Shown: piece by piece, positions 1-10,195 of the stretch
Position numbering within the stretch: the stretch's first letter is position 1
How the letters are laid out: each line of letters opens with the position of its first letter
From: Paratrimastix pyriformis
Lineage: Eukaryota > Preaxostyla > Paratrimastigidae
Reading direction: 5' to 3'
Assembly (NCBI GenBank): GCA_027972325.1
Contig: JAPMOS010000261.1
Location: 1-38,382 of the forward strand
Length of the DNA: 38,382 nucleotides
Notes under the pieces: model-generated
Told to the model about the DNA's origin: nothing
Seen by the model: only the letters and a program-made list of their open reading frames with translations
The model's database searches: none
Translations under genes and position numbers: made by a program

Positions 1-733
1 CCGCGAAGCTATCCGGAACAAGGAGAAAGTCAATGGTGGCGAGGTCTGGGGTTTTTTTTTTTTCGGGTGCTCTTCCGGGTGATCTTCTCATGCTAATTCT
101 CGCCAAGGCGGTTACACATCTGTCATTCCGTTTGGGAAGTCGAGGGAATATGATTTCGAAACTTATCGCGGATTTTGGTCGGCATTTCGGTTTCCCTGAT
201 CATCACCTCTCGCTTCTTGCCTCTTAGTTCTGCCTGAAGATCACCTGGAACCTCTTCTTCTGCCTAAAGGGGAGGAGCCCGAACCCGGCCGTGTCGCCCC
301 CCCCAGGAAGAACGTGCCAAAGGCCCGAGCCAAGCCGCCGACGAGACCCACGACCAAGAACTTGACGTCGCCGACAAAAGAGGAGACGCCTTCCACACGC
401 CTGCGTACACGCAAACACGGGACGATCCTGGATGACGACCAGGCATCCGAATCCGGGGTGGACAAGAAGCAGCCCCGGAAGGAGGTCAGCCGAACTGCCC
501 CTTCCAAAGGAATGGCAACGCGGAAGGGCGCCCAAGATGCCGCGCTTGCAAGGAAGTGTTCCACCCCCCTGCATGGGAAGCAAGAACCGGAAGAAACTGG
601 CCCAGAAGAACAGGGCAAGGAGACTGTAGAGGCTGAAGGCGATGATGAAGACGAAGACGACGAAGACGAAGGCGAAGTTGTGGCCAACATTCCGATCCCG
701 GGTGATGACGACGATGAGGACGCCGACGACTGA
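1..733 (+). CDS. 3' end of a gene for an acidic, charged protein (partial)
   Basis: Only the last exon or exons lie in the window. A frame running to the stop at 731-733 is open from about 230, just after a pyrimidine-rich stretch ending in a plausible acceptor (ctcttag at 223-229). A donor near 44 lets bases 1-43 join in the same frame as an upstream exon. The exon encodes a Lys/Arg/Pro-rich stretch, then a strongly acidic tail of Asp and Glu that ends in DDDDEDADD. This composition suits a disordered nuclear or chromatin-associated protein, but no domain is recognisable. The ATG at 314 is probably internal, because the open frame continues upstream in the same style. Function is unknown. 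The coding call rests on codon-like composition and on the contrast with the repeats that follow. Confidence 0.5.
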
Positions 734-799
734 TGGTCTGTCCCGCGTGGCTCGGACGGCACCTGGTGTCTGCTCGACGTGGTCATCACTGGCCAGACC

Positions 800-3300
800 C
801 ACGACTGGCGGGCGCAGGCAGCGGCAAAGGCGGCCCACTGCGTCGCCCTCTCTCCGCTCTGCCGCCCCCGTGCCGCCCCCCTGCATGGCCCTCTCTCCGC
901 ACTGCCGCCCCCCTCTCTCTGCGCACTGCGGCCCCCGTGCCGCCCCCCTGCATGGCCCACTCTCCGTACTGCCGCCACCCTGCATGGCCCTCTCTCCGCA
1001 CTGCCGCCCCCTGCATGCCACGACAGGGCCTGATCTCCACTGTCCTCTTCAACCGTCTCTGGACAGCTCCTCACCCGCTCTTTGTTATCTACGGGGTGTT
1101 GTCTGTTGGGGGGTGGTGATGGGGTGATGGGGTGATGGGTGGGTGTTGGTGTTTGTGGGGGGGGGGGGGGGGGCATGGATTCCGGATCCGCCAGTGCTGG
1201 CTTCGCTCTCAGGGGGCTACTGGTCTGCCCTGCCGCCCCCCTTCATGGCCCTCTCTCCGCACTGCCGCCCCCGTCCCGCCCCCCTTCATGGCCCTCTCTC
1301 AGCACTGCCGCCCCCCTTCATGGCCATCTCTCCGCACTGCCGCCCCCGTCCCGCCCCCTGCACGGACCTCTCTCAGCACTGTTGCCCCCGTGCCGCCCCC
1401 CTGCATGGCCCTCTCTCCGCCATGCCGCCCCTCTGCATGGCCCTCTCTCCGCACTGCCGCCCCCGTCCCGCCCCCTGCACGGACCTCTCTCTGCGCACTG
1501 CCGCCTTCCGTGCCGCCCCCCTGCACGGCCCACTCTCAGCCACCCCGCATGGCCCACTCTCCGTACTGCCGCCCCCCTGCATGCCACGACAGGGCCTGAT
1601 CTCCACTGTCCTCTTCAACCGTCTCTGGACAGCTCCTCACCCGCTCTTTGTTATCTACGGGGTGTTGTCTGTTGGGGGTGGTGATGGGGTGATGGGGTGA
1701 TGGGTGTGTGTTGTGGTGTTGGGCATGGATTCCGGATCCGCCAGTGCTGGCTTCGCTCTCAGGGCTACTGGTCTGCCCTGCCGCCCCCCTTCATGGCCCT
1801 CTCTCCGCACTGCCCCCGTCCCGCCCCCTTCATGGCCCTCTCTCCGCACTGCCGCCCCCTCATGGCTCCCTCCCTCCGCACTGCCGCCCCGTCCCGCCCC
1901 CACGGACCTCTCAGCACTGCCGCCCCCTTCATGGCCCTCTCTCCGCACTGCCGCCTCCGTGCCGCCCCCTGCACGGCCCACTCTCAGCCACCCGCATGGC
2001 CCTCTCCGCACTGCCGCCCCCTTCATGGCCCTCTCTCCGCACTGCCGCCCCCGTCCCGCCCCTTCATGGCCCTCTCTCCGCACTGCCGCCCCCTTCATGG
2101 CCTCTCTCCGCACTGCCGCCCCCGTCCCGCCCCTGCACGGACCTCTCTCAGCACTGCCGCCCCCTTCATGGCCCTCTCTCCGCACTGCCGCCTCCGTGCC
2201 GCCCCTGCACGGCCCACTCTCAGCCACCCTGCATGGCCCTCTCTCCGCACTGCTGCCCCCTTCATGGCCCTCTCTCCGCACTGCCGCCCCCGTCCCGCCC
2301 CTTCATGGCCCTCCTCTCAGCACTGCCGCCCCTGCATGGCCCTCTCCGCACTGCCGCCCCCGTCCCGCCCCCTGCACGGACCTCTCTCAGCACTGCCGCC
2401 TTCATGTTCTGCACTGCCGCCTGCCGTGCCGCCCCTGCACGGCCCTCTCAGCCACCCGCATGGCCCTCTCTCCGCACTGCCGCCCCCTGCATGCCACGAC
2501 AGGGCCTGATCTCCACTGTCCTCTTCAACCGTCTCTGGACAGCTCCTCACCCGCTCTTTGTTATCTACGGGGTGTTGTCTGTTGGGGTGGTGATGGGGTG
2601 ATGGGGTGATGGGTGGGGTGTTGGTGTTGTGGGCATGGATTCCGGATCCGCCAGTGCTGGCTTCGCTCTCAGGGGCTACTGGTCTGCCCTGCCGCCCCCT
2701 TCATGGCCATCTCTCCGCACTGCCGCCCCCGTCCCGCCCCTGCATGGCCCTCTCTCAGCACTGTTGCCCCGTGCCGCCCCTGCATGGTTCTCTCTCCGCC
2801 ATGCCGCCCCTCTGCATGGCCCTCTCCGCACTGCCGCCACCCTGCACGACCTCTCTCTGCGCACTCCCGCCTCTCCGTGCCGCCCCCCTGCACGGCCCAC
2901 TCTCCGTACTGCCGCCACCCGCATGGCCCACTCTCCGCCTGCCGCCCCCTGCATGCCACGACAGGGCCTGATCTCCACTGTCCTCTTCAACCGTCTCTGG
3001 ACAGCTCCTCACCCGCTCTTTGTTATCTCCGGGGTGTTGGGTGGGTGGTGGTGGTGGTGCTGGGGTGATGGGTGTTGGGGGGGTGGGGGGGGGCATGGAT
3101 TCCGGATCCGCCAGTGCTGGCTTCGCTCTCAGGAGGCTACTGGTCTGCACTCTCCGCACTGCCGCCCCCTGCATGGCCCTCTCTCCGCTCTTTCCCAACA
3201 CGTGGTCCCCGCATCGCCCTCTCTCCATCTCCGGCCGCATGGCCGCCCTCTGCCGCCCCCGCCTGGTCTTCTGCCCCGTCCGCAGAATCGCCGCTCTCTC
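800..3300. repeat. GC-rich minisatellite with higher-order structure
   Basis: Short units of about 24-35 bp built around ctctctccgcactgccgccc, alternating with catggcc or cacggac variants, fill 820-1015, 1230-1580, 1775-2490 and 2690-2955. Blocks of a different sequence of about 170 bp separate them. The blocks start with acgacagggcctgatctcc at 1020, 1586, 2496 and 2958 and end near ggctactggtctgcc. Spacings are 566, 910 and 462 bp, so the fixed block repeats while the array length between blocks varies. Open frames on both strands here are repeat artefacts rich in Pro, His, Leu and Arg. The last arrays decay into unique sequence by about 3300. Confidence 0.9.
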
Positions 3301-3548
3301 CCCGCCTCCACCACACCGCACGGCCAACTCCAACAGCTCCTCGCCCTTGGTGATGTTTTCTTTGGGGGCTTGGCGGCGCTCTCAGGGGCTATGGGTCTGT
3401 CATGCATGGCCCTCTCACACACACTCCTCATGTGAATAACTGTTGCCTTTTGTGTGTGTGTGTGGTGGTCAGGTTTGTCGTGCAGGACTGCATGGCTCCG
3501 CTCGCTGCATGGCTTTTCGCTCTGGGCCGTTCAATTTCTCTCCCTTCC

Positions 3549-3595
3549 ACTATCCCCCCCCCCCTCCCTCCCCCCCCCCCCCCCCCTTTTTTTCG
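3549..3595 (+). repeat. Polypyrimidine tract
   Basis: An almost pure C/T run of about 45 bases ending in a T stretch. It carries no coding signal and may form unusual DNA structure on the G-rich complementary strand. Confidence 0.8.
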
Positions 3596-3610
3596 TGTGG
3601 CAACAGGAGT

Positions 3611-3822
3611 AGTAGTCAAACGGCAGCTTGCTTGTTTGGGGCAGATGTAGCGGGTTCGAAACACAGCGGGCACAGAAAGTTCATCTTCTGTTATAAATTC
3701 GGACTGGCTTACGGGAGCTACAGGCGTCGTAGTCAAACAGCAGCTTGCTTGTTTTTGGTGCGGAAGTGGCGGGATCGAAACACAGCGGGCACAGAATTTT
3801 AATCTTCTGTTAAATTCTGACC
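3611..3822 (+). repeat. Two tandem copies of a ~117-bp tRNA-like repeat
   Basis: The word agtcaaa followed by cagcttgcttgttt starts at 3614 and again at 3731. Each copy continues to a gcggg(t/a)tcgaaacacagcgg word and ends with atcttctgtta. The cgggttcgaaa word resembles a pol III B box, and the tagtcaaa..ggcagc word weakly resembles an A box. This is what a tRNA-derived SINE head would look like, but no full cloverleaf can be drawn. The copies differ at a modest number of positions. Confidence 0.45.
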
Positions 3823-3893
3823 GCCTTCCAGGAGTCGAACCAGTGACGTTGCCCCTTCGAACCAGACGTTCTAGCTGCTGGGCTACTGTCATC
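3815..3893 (-). repeat. Degenerate tRNA-like sequence
   Basis: On the minus strand there is an A-box-like tagcccagcagctaga and, about 35 nt on, a good B-box match, ggttcgactcc. Acceptor, anticodon and T stems pair only partly, so this is better read as a tRNA-derived SINE head or tRNA pseudogene than as a working tRNA. It sits directly beside two other repeats that carry B-box-like words. Confidence 0.35.
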
Positions 3894-4036
3894 ACGGCTT
3901 ATTTTCATGGCGAAAATTAGCCGCGGGCCGCCTGCTTAGCCGCGAAAATACGACGTGAGAATAAGACTAGGGTTCCCCAAAATTAGCCGTGATTCACGTC
4001 TAAATAAGCCGTGTCACGGCTAAAATTTCCTCCCAT
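3893..4036. repeat. Foldback (MITE-like) AT-richer element
   Basis: cacggcttattt near 3893-3905 is matched by its reverse complement aaataagccgtg near 4003-4014. The core repeats ttagccg words in both orientations, and a further tcacggctaaaattt follows. Base composition differs from the GC-rich surroundings. It ends about 100 bp before the ParB-methyltransferase gene. It could be a small non-autonomous DNA transposon; target-site duplication was not established. Confidence 0.35.
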
Positions 4037-4102
4037 GACAGCGGGGGGGCGACTTTCGACATGCATGTGCAGAAAACGAAAGGTCCTAAATTTGAAAATG
4101 TC

Positions 4103-4115
4103 GACCTTACCCTGG
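4103..4115 (+). promoter_or_regulatory. Conserved 5' motif upstream of the start codon
   Basis: GACCTTACCCTGG lies 28 nt before the ATG at 4144. The paralogous gene has GACCTTACCCCGG at 31874-31886, 39 nt before its ATG. Flanking sequence is otherwise unalike. An initiator or 5'UTR element is plausible. In both genes a ...cag acceptor-like word stands between the motif and the ATG, so a 5'UTR intron is also possible. Confidence 0.35.
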
Positions 4116-4143
4116 TGTGGGAACACTATTTCCCGCAGTCAAG

Positions 4144-7100
4144 ATGTTCGCAGACGTTGACTACAGCCAGTTCGATTCGGTGCAAGAGGCCGTGGCCTTC
4201 CTGAACCGGAGGATCAGGGAGACTCCTCCCACCGATGAGCCCATTCACCAGATCCTCAACCGGTCTGCATTCTTGATTCTTCTGATCCTCATCTGTTTTC
4301 TCTTCCCAGCTTTCATCGCCATATCGATGAAAAACTGGGGCTGGCCGGACCCATGCCCCTCACGGTGCAGCTCCAGATTATAGAGCACGAGGTCGACGTC
4401 ATCACCGCGCCCTCGACCCCCGGGGCCGACGACTACCACCAGAACCCGAATGATCCTTTCGCCGACTCGGGGACCCTCTCTGAGGAGGGATCGCCCAGCA
4501 GCCCGTCCAGGTTTGCCGCACCTGTCCGCTCCCGCCCTCACTTCCGCTGACTAGCACCCGACCGACGGCATCCGTGGGAGGCGTTCCCGCTGCCCCGGGG
4601 ATGCCAGGCCCGCGGAGGCCTTCCACCCCGCTGGATGAGCATGGCTTGCCAGTGGAGCACAAGGCCCCGGCGGCACCCGCTGTCCCCGCCGTCCCCGCCG
4701 CCCCCGCCACCCCCGCCGCCGCAGCTGCGGCCGCCGCCTTTGCCCGCGCCGCCCGCGCCGCCGCGCATGCCGCCCCCGCCACCGCACCCGCCACCGCCCC
4801 CAACGCAGCCGCCCCCATCAAGTCTGGACCCTGAGTCGACTTTGTTTTTTCACTCATGCATTCTGTCTTTAGGATCCTCGACGACGACGTTCCCAGTCCC
4901 CCCAAGCCCATCGCCCCGAGGAAGGAGCCCAAGAAGGAGCCCAAGAAGGCCCCCGTCAAGGAGGAGGTGCCCAAGAAGGTACCTGGCCCGGCCCCGCCGC
5001 CCCGCCGCAAGGCAAAACTGCAACGGCCTGAGGACGAGGCCGAGGCCGAGGCCGATCAGGACGAGGCCCAGCGGGAGAAGAAGCGGCCCGAGAAGAAGCA
5101 CGCCCACGGCGACGAGATCGAGGTCTCCTCGGGCGACGACGAGACCAAGGCCAAGATCAAGCGGCACCGCCAGGCCACCGAGGAGCCCGCCCCCGGTGAC
5201 CAGGGTCAACTGACAGGCCCGAGCCGCACGCTCCTAGAGTCCGTACACTTCCTCGTTGGCTATATCCTCCAAACAGCACGCAAGTAAACATATTTTGTTT
5301 TTTTTTGTTTCTTTGTTTCTTTGTTGTTTTTGTTTCTTTCTTGAGAATATGCGATGATCCTCACTCTCTGTCTTTCTCGCATCGGGTCATAGGGATGGGG
5401 CCGGCCTGCTGGACGTCGTACTGTCTCAAACACCCTGTCAACGAGCCCAACTCCCCCTGGCCCTGATTGACCCCTGCCCCAACCCGGCCCGGCCGCTTTC
5501 ATGCGACCGCATGAAAGCAATCTTCGGATATTTCCACCAGTTTGGCTGGGCCGCCTTGTTTTCTCTCAGTGTCCAAAAGGCGGCAGCTGGTGAGCGTTTC
5601 GAGGTTGTTGATGGCTCCCATCGGTCTGTCGGCACTTGGTTGTGAATTCCTCCCTTCATTCGTGTGCCATTCAGTTATGCGGTCGCTCGGTTAATCGTCG
5701 ATCCCAATCGAGTGTCCGAGCTGCCGGCCCACATCACCCAGGACGAGCGACAAGAGTTGCGTGACCTTGCGGTGAACCTCAACAAAGAGTATCCCAAGGT
5801 CAAAAACGTCTGCTTCTTCCGTTTTCCTGGTTCGGGGCCCACAACACATCATTTGTTCAGCACCTGGCCAACGAGCTGGTCAACGTCGTGCTTTTGGAAA
5901 ATATGGACGAGGATGCCCTCCTGGTTTTCCAGGCAACGTGCAATGCGATGACCGCGGACGACTCATTCGGGTCGTCCGGCTATGACGTACTCCTTAATGT
6001 CAAGAGGGCCGCCCTGCGGGTCTGTCGATTTGTCCTTCTCCGGTCCCTGCATTTTCCTCGTTCATTCCAGGCCCCCCAGCTGTATTCTTTGACCAATCCC
6101 GACCTGCCCGCCCGCCTGAAGCCGGCCCTCAAGGCCCTTCACTTCCCCGATTCGAAGGACGCCTATATCAAGTCTGCCCCCGGCCCCCTCGGGTTCAGGA
6201 ATATCATTCATCCCTGAATTTTAGGCTGACCAAAATAGTTGGCCTGTGCAGCGTGGAACAGCTCACTGCCCTTTCGCAAACCCCCATCCAGTCCCACTTG
6301 ACACGAAGCAACCTCTGGAGAATTTTCGAGGTCTGTGCCCTTCGGTTTTTTCACGCTGCATCTCACTTCGCACAGACCAAGGACGTGTTGTTCAACCAGT
6401 TCCTTATTGCGAGAATGTTGCAACCCGACTTCAACGGCTCGACCCTTGCCACCCCGGATCTGCCAAAGTTCAAGCTTCCCATCAGGCAGGCGGAGCAGGC
6501 ATGGCTTCTGATGGCCCGCCACGACGAAGCTGCCTTGGCAAGGCACGAGCCGCACCCAGTCCTCCTCCTCCCGCCCGACGAGCCCACCAGGAAGATCCTT
6601 TTGGGGAAGCTCTTCCAGCTCCCCGAATTCGAGTACTTCAACCCCCTGCTCGTCCGCCCTCTCCCCACCAAGCTCGGACATCCCGTCCTCCCCGAGTACT
6701 CCGAGGAGCTGGGTGCCGTCGGATGTCCCTTTTCCGGCCTGAATTGGGACGACCTTGTGCACCTCCCGAACTACATTCTGGACCTCAACATCTTCGACGG
6801 TCCCCACCTGCCCGGCGAGTTGGGCCGGCCGCCGACGCCCTACGAGCTTGCCGTCGGCTACTGGATGGCCTTCAGCTACGCAAGACTGCCCCATGGGACA
6901 AGACGCTACCTGATCAACACCAAACTCACCGTGCTGGTCGAGAAACTCACTGCCGACCACGAGCATCCCCGGCGTGAGATGAAATTGTTGAAAACAATTG
7001 ACCGTAATTTACGAGAGGCTCGGGAGCACGAGCGCCAGGAGCGGCTGGAGCGCGAGGTCGATGTGTCCGCCCTGGTGGCCAAGTCCGTCGAGCCCACGAT

Positions 7101-8659
7101 CGGCCCAGCACGGGAAGCAGCGCGCAAGCGTCCTCAAGCAGCGAACTTGCCGAGCGCGCTTGCTCTCGAGGACGAGCAAGTCGACGAAGAAGAGTTGGAA
7201 GTTCGCGCCGCCCCACTCCCACCACCCCAGCCCGACCAACGCCCGGCGCCGGCGCCCGAGGCCCAGCCAGCCCCGACCAGGGAAGAGGCCAACCCGAGTG
7301 CCTCGACAGCCAAGGCCTCCCGCAAAGGAGGGGAACGCACTCGTCGTCTCGTGCCGGCCCCGCACTGCGACCGACACCCAAAGGCCGAAGTTGTCCCCCC
7401 GGGGCAGTCGCTGGCCCGCATGTACTGCTGTTCGGCCGAGCATGCCCTCTCCGGCGGCGCACACGGCCCCACACCTGTCTGCCGTTGCCCTCTCCGTTCA
7501 CGACAACCAACATTCCTCCTTAGACGCGCTATTCGTTAGCCGTCGTCGACGCCCCGTGGGGTGTCACCGGAGACCCCAAGGACAAGGCCCCGGACTACGA
7601 GGATGTGAGTCAACAACTGACCACACTCGTGCAGTCCGGGGGAACGATACTGATTATGGACACGGAGGAGAACATCCAACTCCATTGGACCGTCCATCTG
7701 GAATCCTTCGGCTGGTTGGAGCATCACCGGCTCCATGGAATCTGGTCGAGTCTGTTCGCTCGTGCCCCCCTTGTTTTTTGGCCTGCTCACCACCCACACC
7801 CACTCTTCTTTCTTCAGATTACCTTGAGGAAGCTACTCCGCGGCCCTCCCCCGGATTCCGTGGCCATCTGGAAGAGGCTACTCTCACGATGGCGGTCTTC
7901 ACCAACGCAGGCCGCAAAAGCTCGAACTGGTCCTTCCGAACGTGCTGCCCCTCGGCCAGTGCTCCCCTGGCGGCCCTGAATCAGCAAATGAACTCGCGCA
8001 CCAACGTGGTCTTCATACGGCACGAGCAGGGCCAGGCCAAGTGGGCCAAGCCGGCGGACCTGTATGTCTACTTGTTCCGGCGGTATGCCGGGCCGGGGCC
8101 GGTTCTCGACCCTTTCTGCGGGTGCTGTCCAGCACTGCGCGCTGCTGAAGCCACGGGCACCAGGGTCGACCTCATCGACTCTGACCCGGCCGTCATCAGT
8201 ATGTTGGGGGCCCACGAGCCCCGCGTGCTCTTCCCCATCGTAACGGACGAGCATCCTCCCCTGCAGCGTGATGAAGACGATCTTTGCAACGTGCGCGCAC
8301 CGGCGGTGGATGACTGGGACCTCCACACGGTCAAGCCTGCGGACGAGCCCTCTCCACCAGAGACCATTCTTGCTCCTCCTCCCACCCCTCCTCACGCACC
8401 TGTGACACCCGAGCCTTCTCTTCAACCCCTGATCCCGCCTCCTCTGGACTTCGGTTCCCTCGCTGGAACCAACGATGACATTGCGTCTGGCCCCAGCCTC
8501 GATGACTTATTGATGGCCGCCTTCGACCCCAGCGACCCCACCGACCCCACCGACCCCACCGACCCCACCGACCCCACCGACCCCACCGACCCCACCGACC
8601 CCACCGACCCCACCGACCCCACCGACCCCACCGGGGAATTCGATCATGTTTTGCATTGA
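4144..8659 (+). CDS. Spliced gene: ParB-like domain fused to beta-class DNA methyltransferase (copy 1)
   Basis: A model of twelve exons (4144-4262, 4310-4510, 4555-4821, 4873-5283, 5393-5638, 5675-5798, 5861-6019, 6071-6171, 6225-6330, 6376-7476, 7524-7749, 7818-8659) with GT-AG introns closes in frame at 1,300 codons. Residues 1-330 are low-complexity and charged. Residues about 353-411 resemble a ParB N-terminal domain (LALIDPCPNPARPL, then EVVDGSHRS). Residues 579-760 are conserved in the second copy but unrecognised, followed by a disordered linker. Residues 950-1145 look like an amino-methyltransferase: motif IV-like DAPWG (954-958), KPADLY (1098-1103) as motif X and VLDPFCGC (1116-1123) as the SAM-binding motif I, which is the beta-class order. 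DAPW replaces the usual DPPW or DPPY, so activity is uncertain. The tail is a DPT repeat. ParB-methylase fusions are known from phages and bacteria; nuclear action on DNA is inferred. Confidence 0.75.
8534..8632 (+). repeat. 9-bp coding minisatellite (Asp-Pro-Thr repeat)
   Basis: Eleven perfect tandem copies of gaccccacc encode Asp-Pro-Thr near the C-terminus of the first ParB-methyltransferase protein. The second copy has no such repeat; its tail is Gln- and Pro-rich there. The perfect identity implies recent expansion. Confidence 0.9.
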
Positions 8660-8794
8660 TGTCTTCCATGTTCTGTTGCTGTCATACAAAACAGAACATG
8701 TGGTTGTCGCTGGTTCTATGAATAGGAATTTTGGGGAGGGGTGTCCCACGGAATGATCATGGCCGACCTTCACTCATTCGTCATCTGGGGATGG
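8660..8794. other. Intergenic stretch, nothing recognised
   Basis: This lies between the stop of the ParB-methyltransferase gene and the left inverted block. There is no open frame of note, and no clear poly(A) signal was recognised. Confidence 0.5.
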
Positions 8795-8928
8795 AGAGGG
8801 AGGGTCGCCTGTTCATGAAAACCCGCGGGCGCTCATGAGGCGGCGAGCTTCGTGCTTTTTTCTATAGAATTCTCATTGTCTGTAGCGTCGACAGAAACCC
8901 TGGAACAGGTCAACAATAACTTTCCAAT
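8795..8928 (+). repeat. Left arm of a ~135-bp inverted block
   Basis: The arm runs from gggagggtc through tgttcatgaaaacccgcggg and ttttttctatagaa to acagaaaccctggaacag. The same sequence, in reverse orientation and with a moderate number of differences, lies at 25953-26096. The inner 60 bp is the best conserved (about 7 differences). It contains the perfect palindrome ttctatagaa. The outer edges face away from the 17 kb in between, as terminal inverted repeats would. Sequence diverges right after ggaacag in both arms. Confidence 0.65.
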
Positions 8929-8929
8929 T

Positions 8930-10195
8930 GGCCTGGCATGCTAAACCTTCCAAGTCCCCCCAAGCGTATATTATCACTTGCATCCATGAAATCTGAGCCT
9001 GTCTCCCTTTCCAAACCTCCCTGTCCCAGGAGCACTGCCGAAACTCAAAGGACTCTACAAGGCAAACGGCAACAAGGAAAACATTCGCACAGACCGTAAG
9101 CAAAAAGGAAGCCAGCCCCAGCCACCTGAGCCAAAGTAGTATGCCCCCGATGTCAACAGCCTGTGCCGCATTCCCATCCCCGGCATGGTCCTCCATCCCA
9201 CCATCGAGGTTTTCCCCAAAGTCGGGGTTCTCCTCGGCTCCTTCCTTCTTGAGGTTGTCCCCCTTGGGGTTTTCCTCCTCCCCCACCCAGCCAGTGTCGC
9301 CCAGCGATGCCCCTTGAGGTTGTCCCCGTCGGCGGGGTTTTCCTCCTTCTTGAGGTTGTCCCCCTTGGGGTTTTCCTCCATCGTGTCCATCCCCCACCCA
9401 GCCGGTGTAGCCCAGCGATGCCCCTTGAGGTTGTCCCCTACGGCGGGGTTTTCCTCCTTCTTGAGGTTGTCCCCCTTCTTGGGGTTTTCCTCCTTCTTGA
9501 GGTTTTCCCCTACAGCGGGGTTTTCCTCCTTCTTGAGGTTGTCCTTCTTGAGGTTTTCCTCCTTCTTGAGGTTGTCCTTCTTGAGGTTTTCCTCATACCA
9601 CTCGGTGAGGTTTGCCTGCCACATTTTAGCCAGGTTGTCCTCTACCCTCTCTCTGGCCACCCCAGGGGTAACGATCCCTAGGGCATCCAGCCGACGTAGC
9701 TCAGCGGCCCCCTCCTTTCCAGCACCCGCAGGGACCGCTGCGGGTGTTAAGGGGGTCCTGGTTTGACCGTTGACCCCTTGACCGGCCCTAGCGTCACCAC
9801 CAGTCCTAACGAGATCATCGATCTCGGAACATGAGTAAACTGTAATAGATGAATACTTACGCAGACCTTCAGACATCATTCGGAGGTTTTGCGCGGATGC
9901 AGGCATTGGGACCATTCCGGTTTGACCGGCCACAATCCCAGACAGGCGGGCCCTGTAGTAGACAATAGCAAAATAATAGACCGGGGCCACATAGTCGACC
10001 GGAGCTCCCATCTGCTCAGTCCAGCATTGGAATTGGATGACTGAAAAGAAGGGTACACACAGACCAACCCCACTCCAGGAAAGCTCAAAACAATAGCCAG
10101 GCTGCCCTTGACCAGCCTTAACGAAATCAGCGGCCACATTCCTACAAGTTTCTGAGAATGACAAAAAAGAATACCGGAAAGACAGACTCACTCCC
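8930..10195 (-). CDS. Unrecognised spliced gene with NLKKEEN repeats
   Basis: Reading on the minus strand, a coding-like stretch near 10140-9860 (ending ..[12 protein letters not shown]) meets a strong donor gtaagtatt and an acceptor ctcgttag about 55 nt on. It then continues in frame through a Thr/Pro/Ala linker, [19 protein letters not shown] and a repeat of the type [12 protein letters not shown]. Beyond the repeat the protein is acidic and reaches [16 protein letters not shown], a hydrophobic run of about 16 residues where another intron may begin (gtctgtgcg..ttgtag). No family is recognised. It may be the 3' part of one long gene that starts at 12230. Exon limits are approximate and the true stop is unclear, because the last open stretch runs into the inverted block. 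Confidence 0.4.
9225..9600 (-). repeat. Coding minisatellite, 24-30 bp units (NLKKEEN)
   Basis: Variants of gaggttttcctccttctt and gaggttgtcc alternate for about 370 bp on the + strand. On the minus strand they encode NLKKEEN and DNLKKEEN units, with inserts containing GHRWAT. Unit length varies but mostly stays a multiple of three, which supports translation. Confidence 0.75.

Noticed and set aside
800-3440. Many open frames of 60-300 codons on both strands
   Set aside because: They are translations of a GC-rich minisatellite (Pro, His, Leu, Arg, Gly), open on both strands at once, with no domain features.
3815-3893. Functional tRNA gene on the minus strand
   Set aside because: A and B boxes are present, but the acceptor, anticodon and T stems do not pair well enough and no clear anticodon can be assigned.
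6998-7740. Upstream half of a 553-codon frame that overlaps the methyltransferase
   Set aside because: It is out of frame with the conserved exons shared by both paralogs; only its last part (from 7818) is a real exon.
8873-8930. Conserved peptide [10 protein letters not shown] shared with 25942-25982
   Set aside because: It is translation of the inverted block; no evidence that it is protein-coding in either place.
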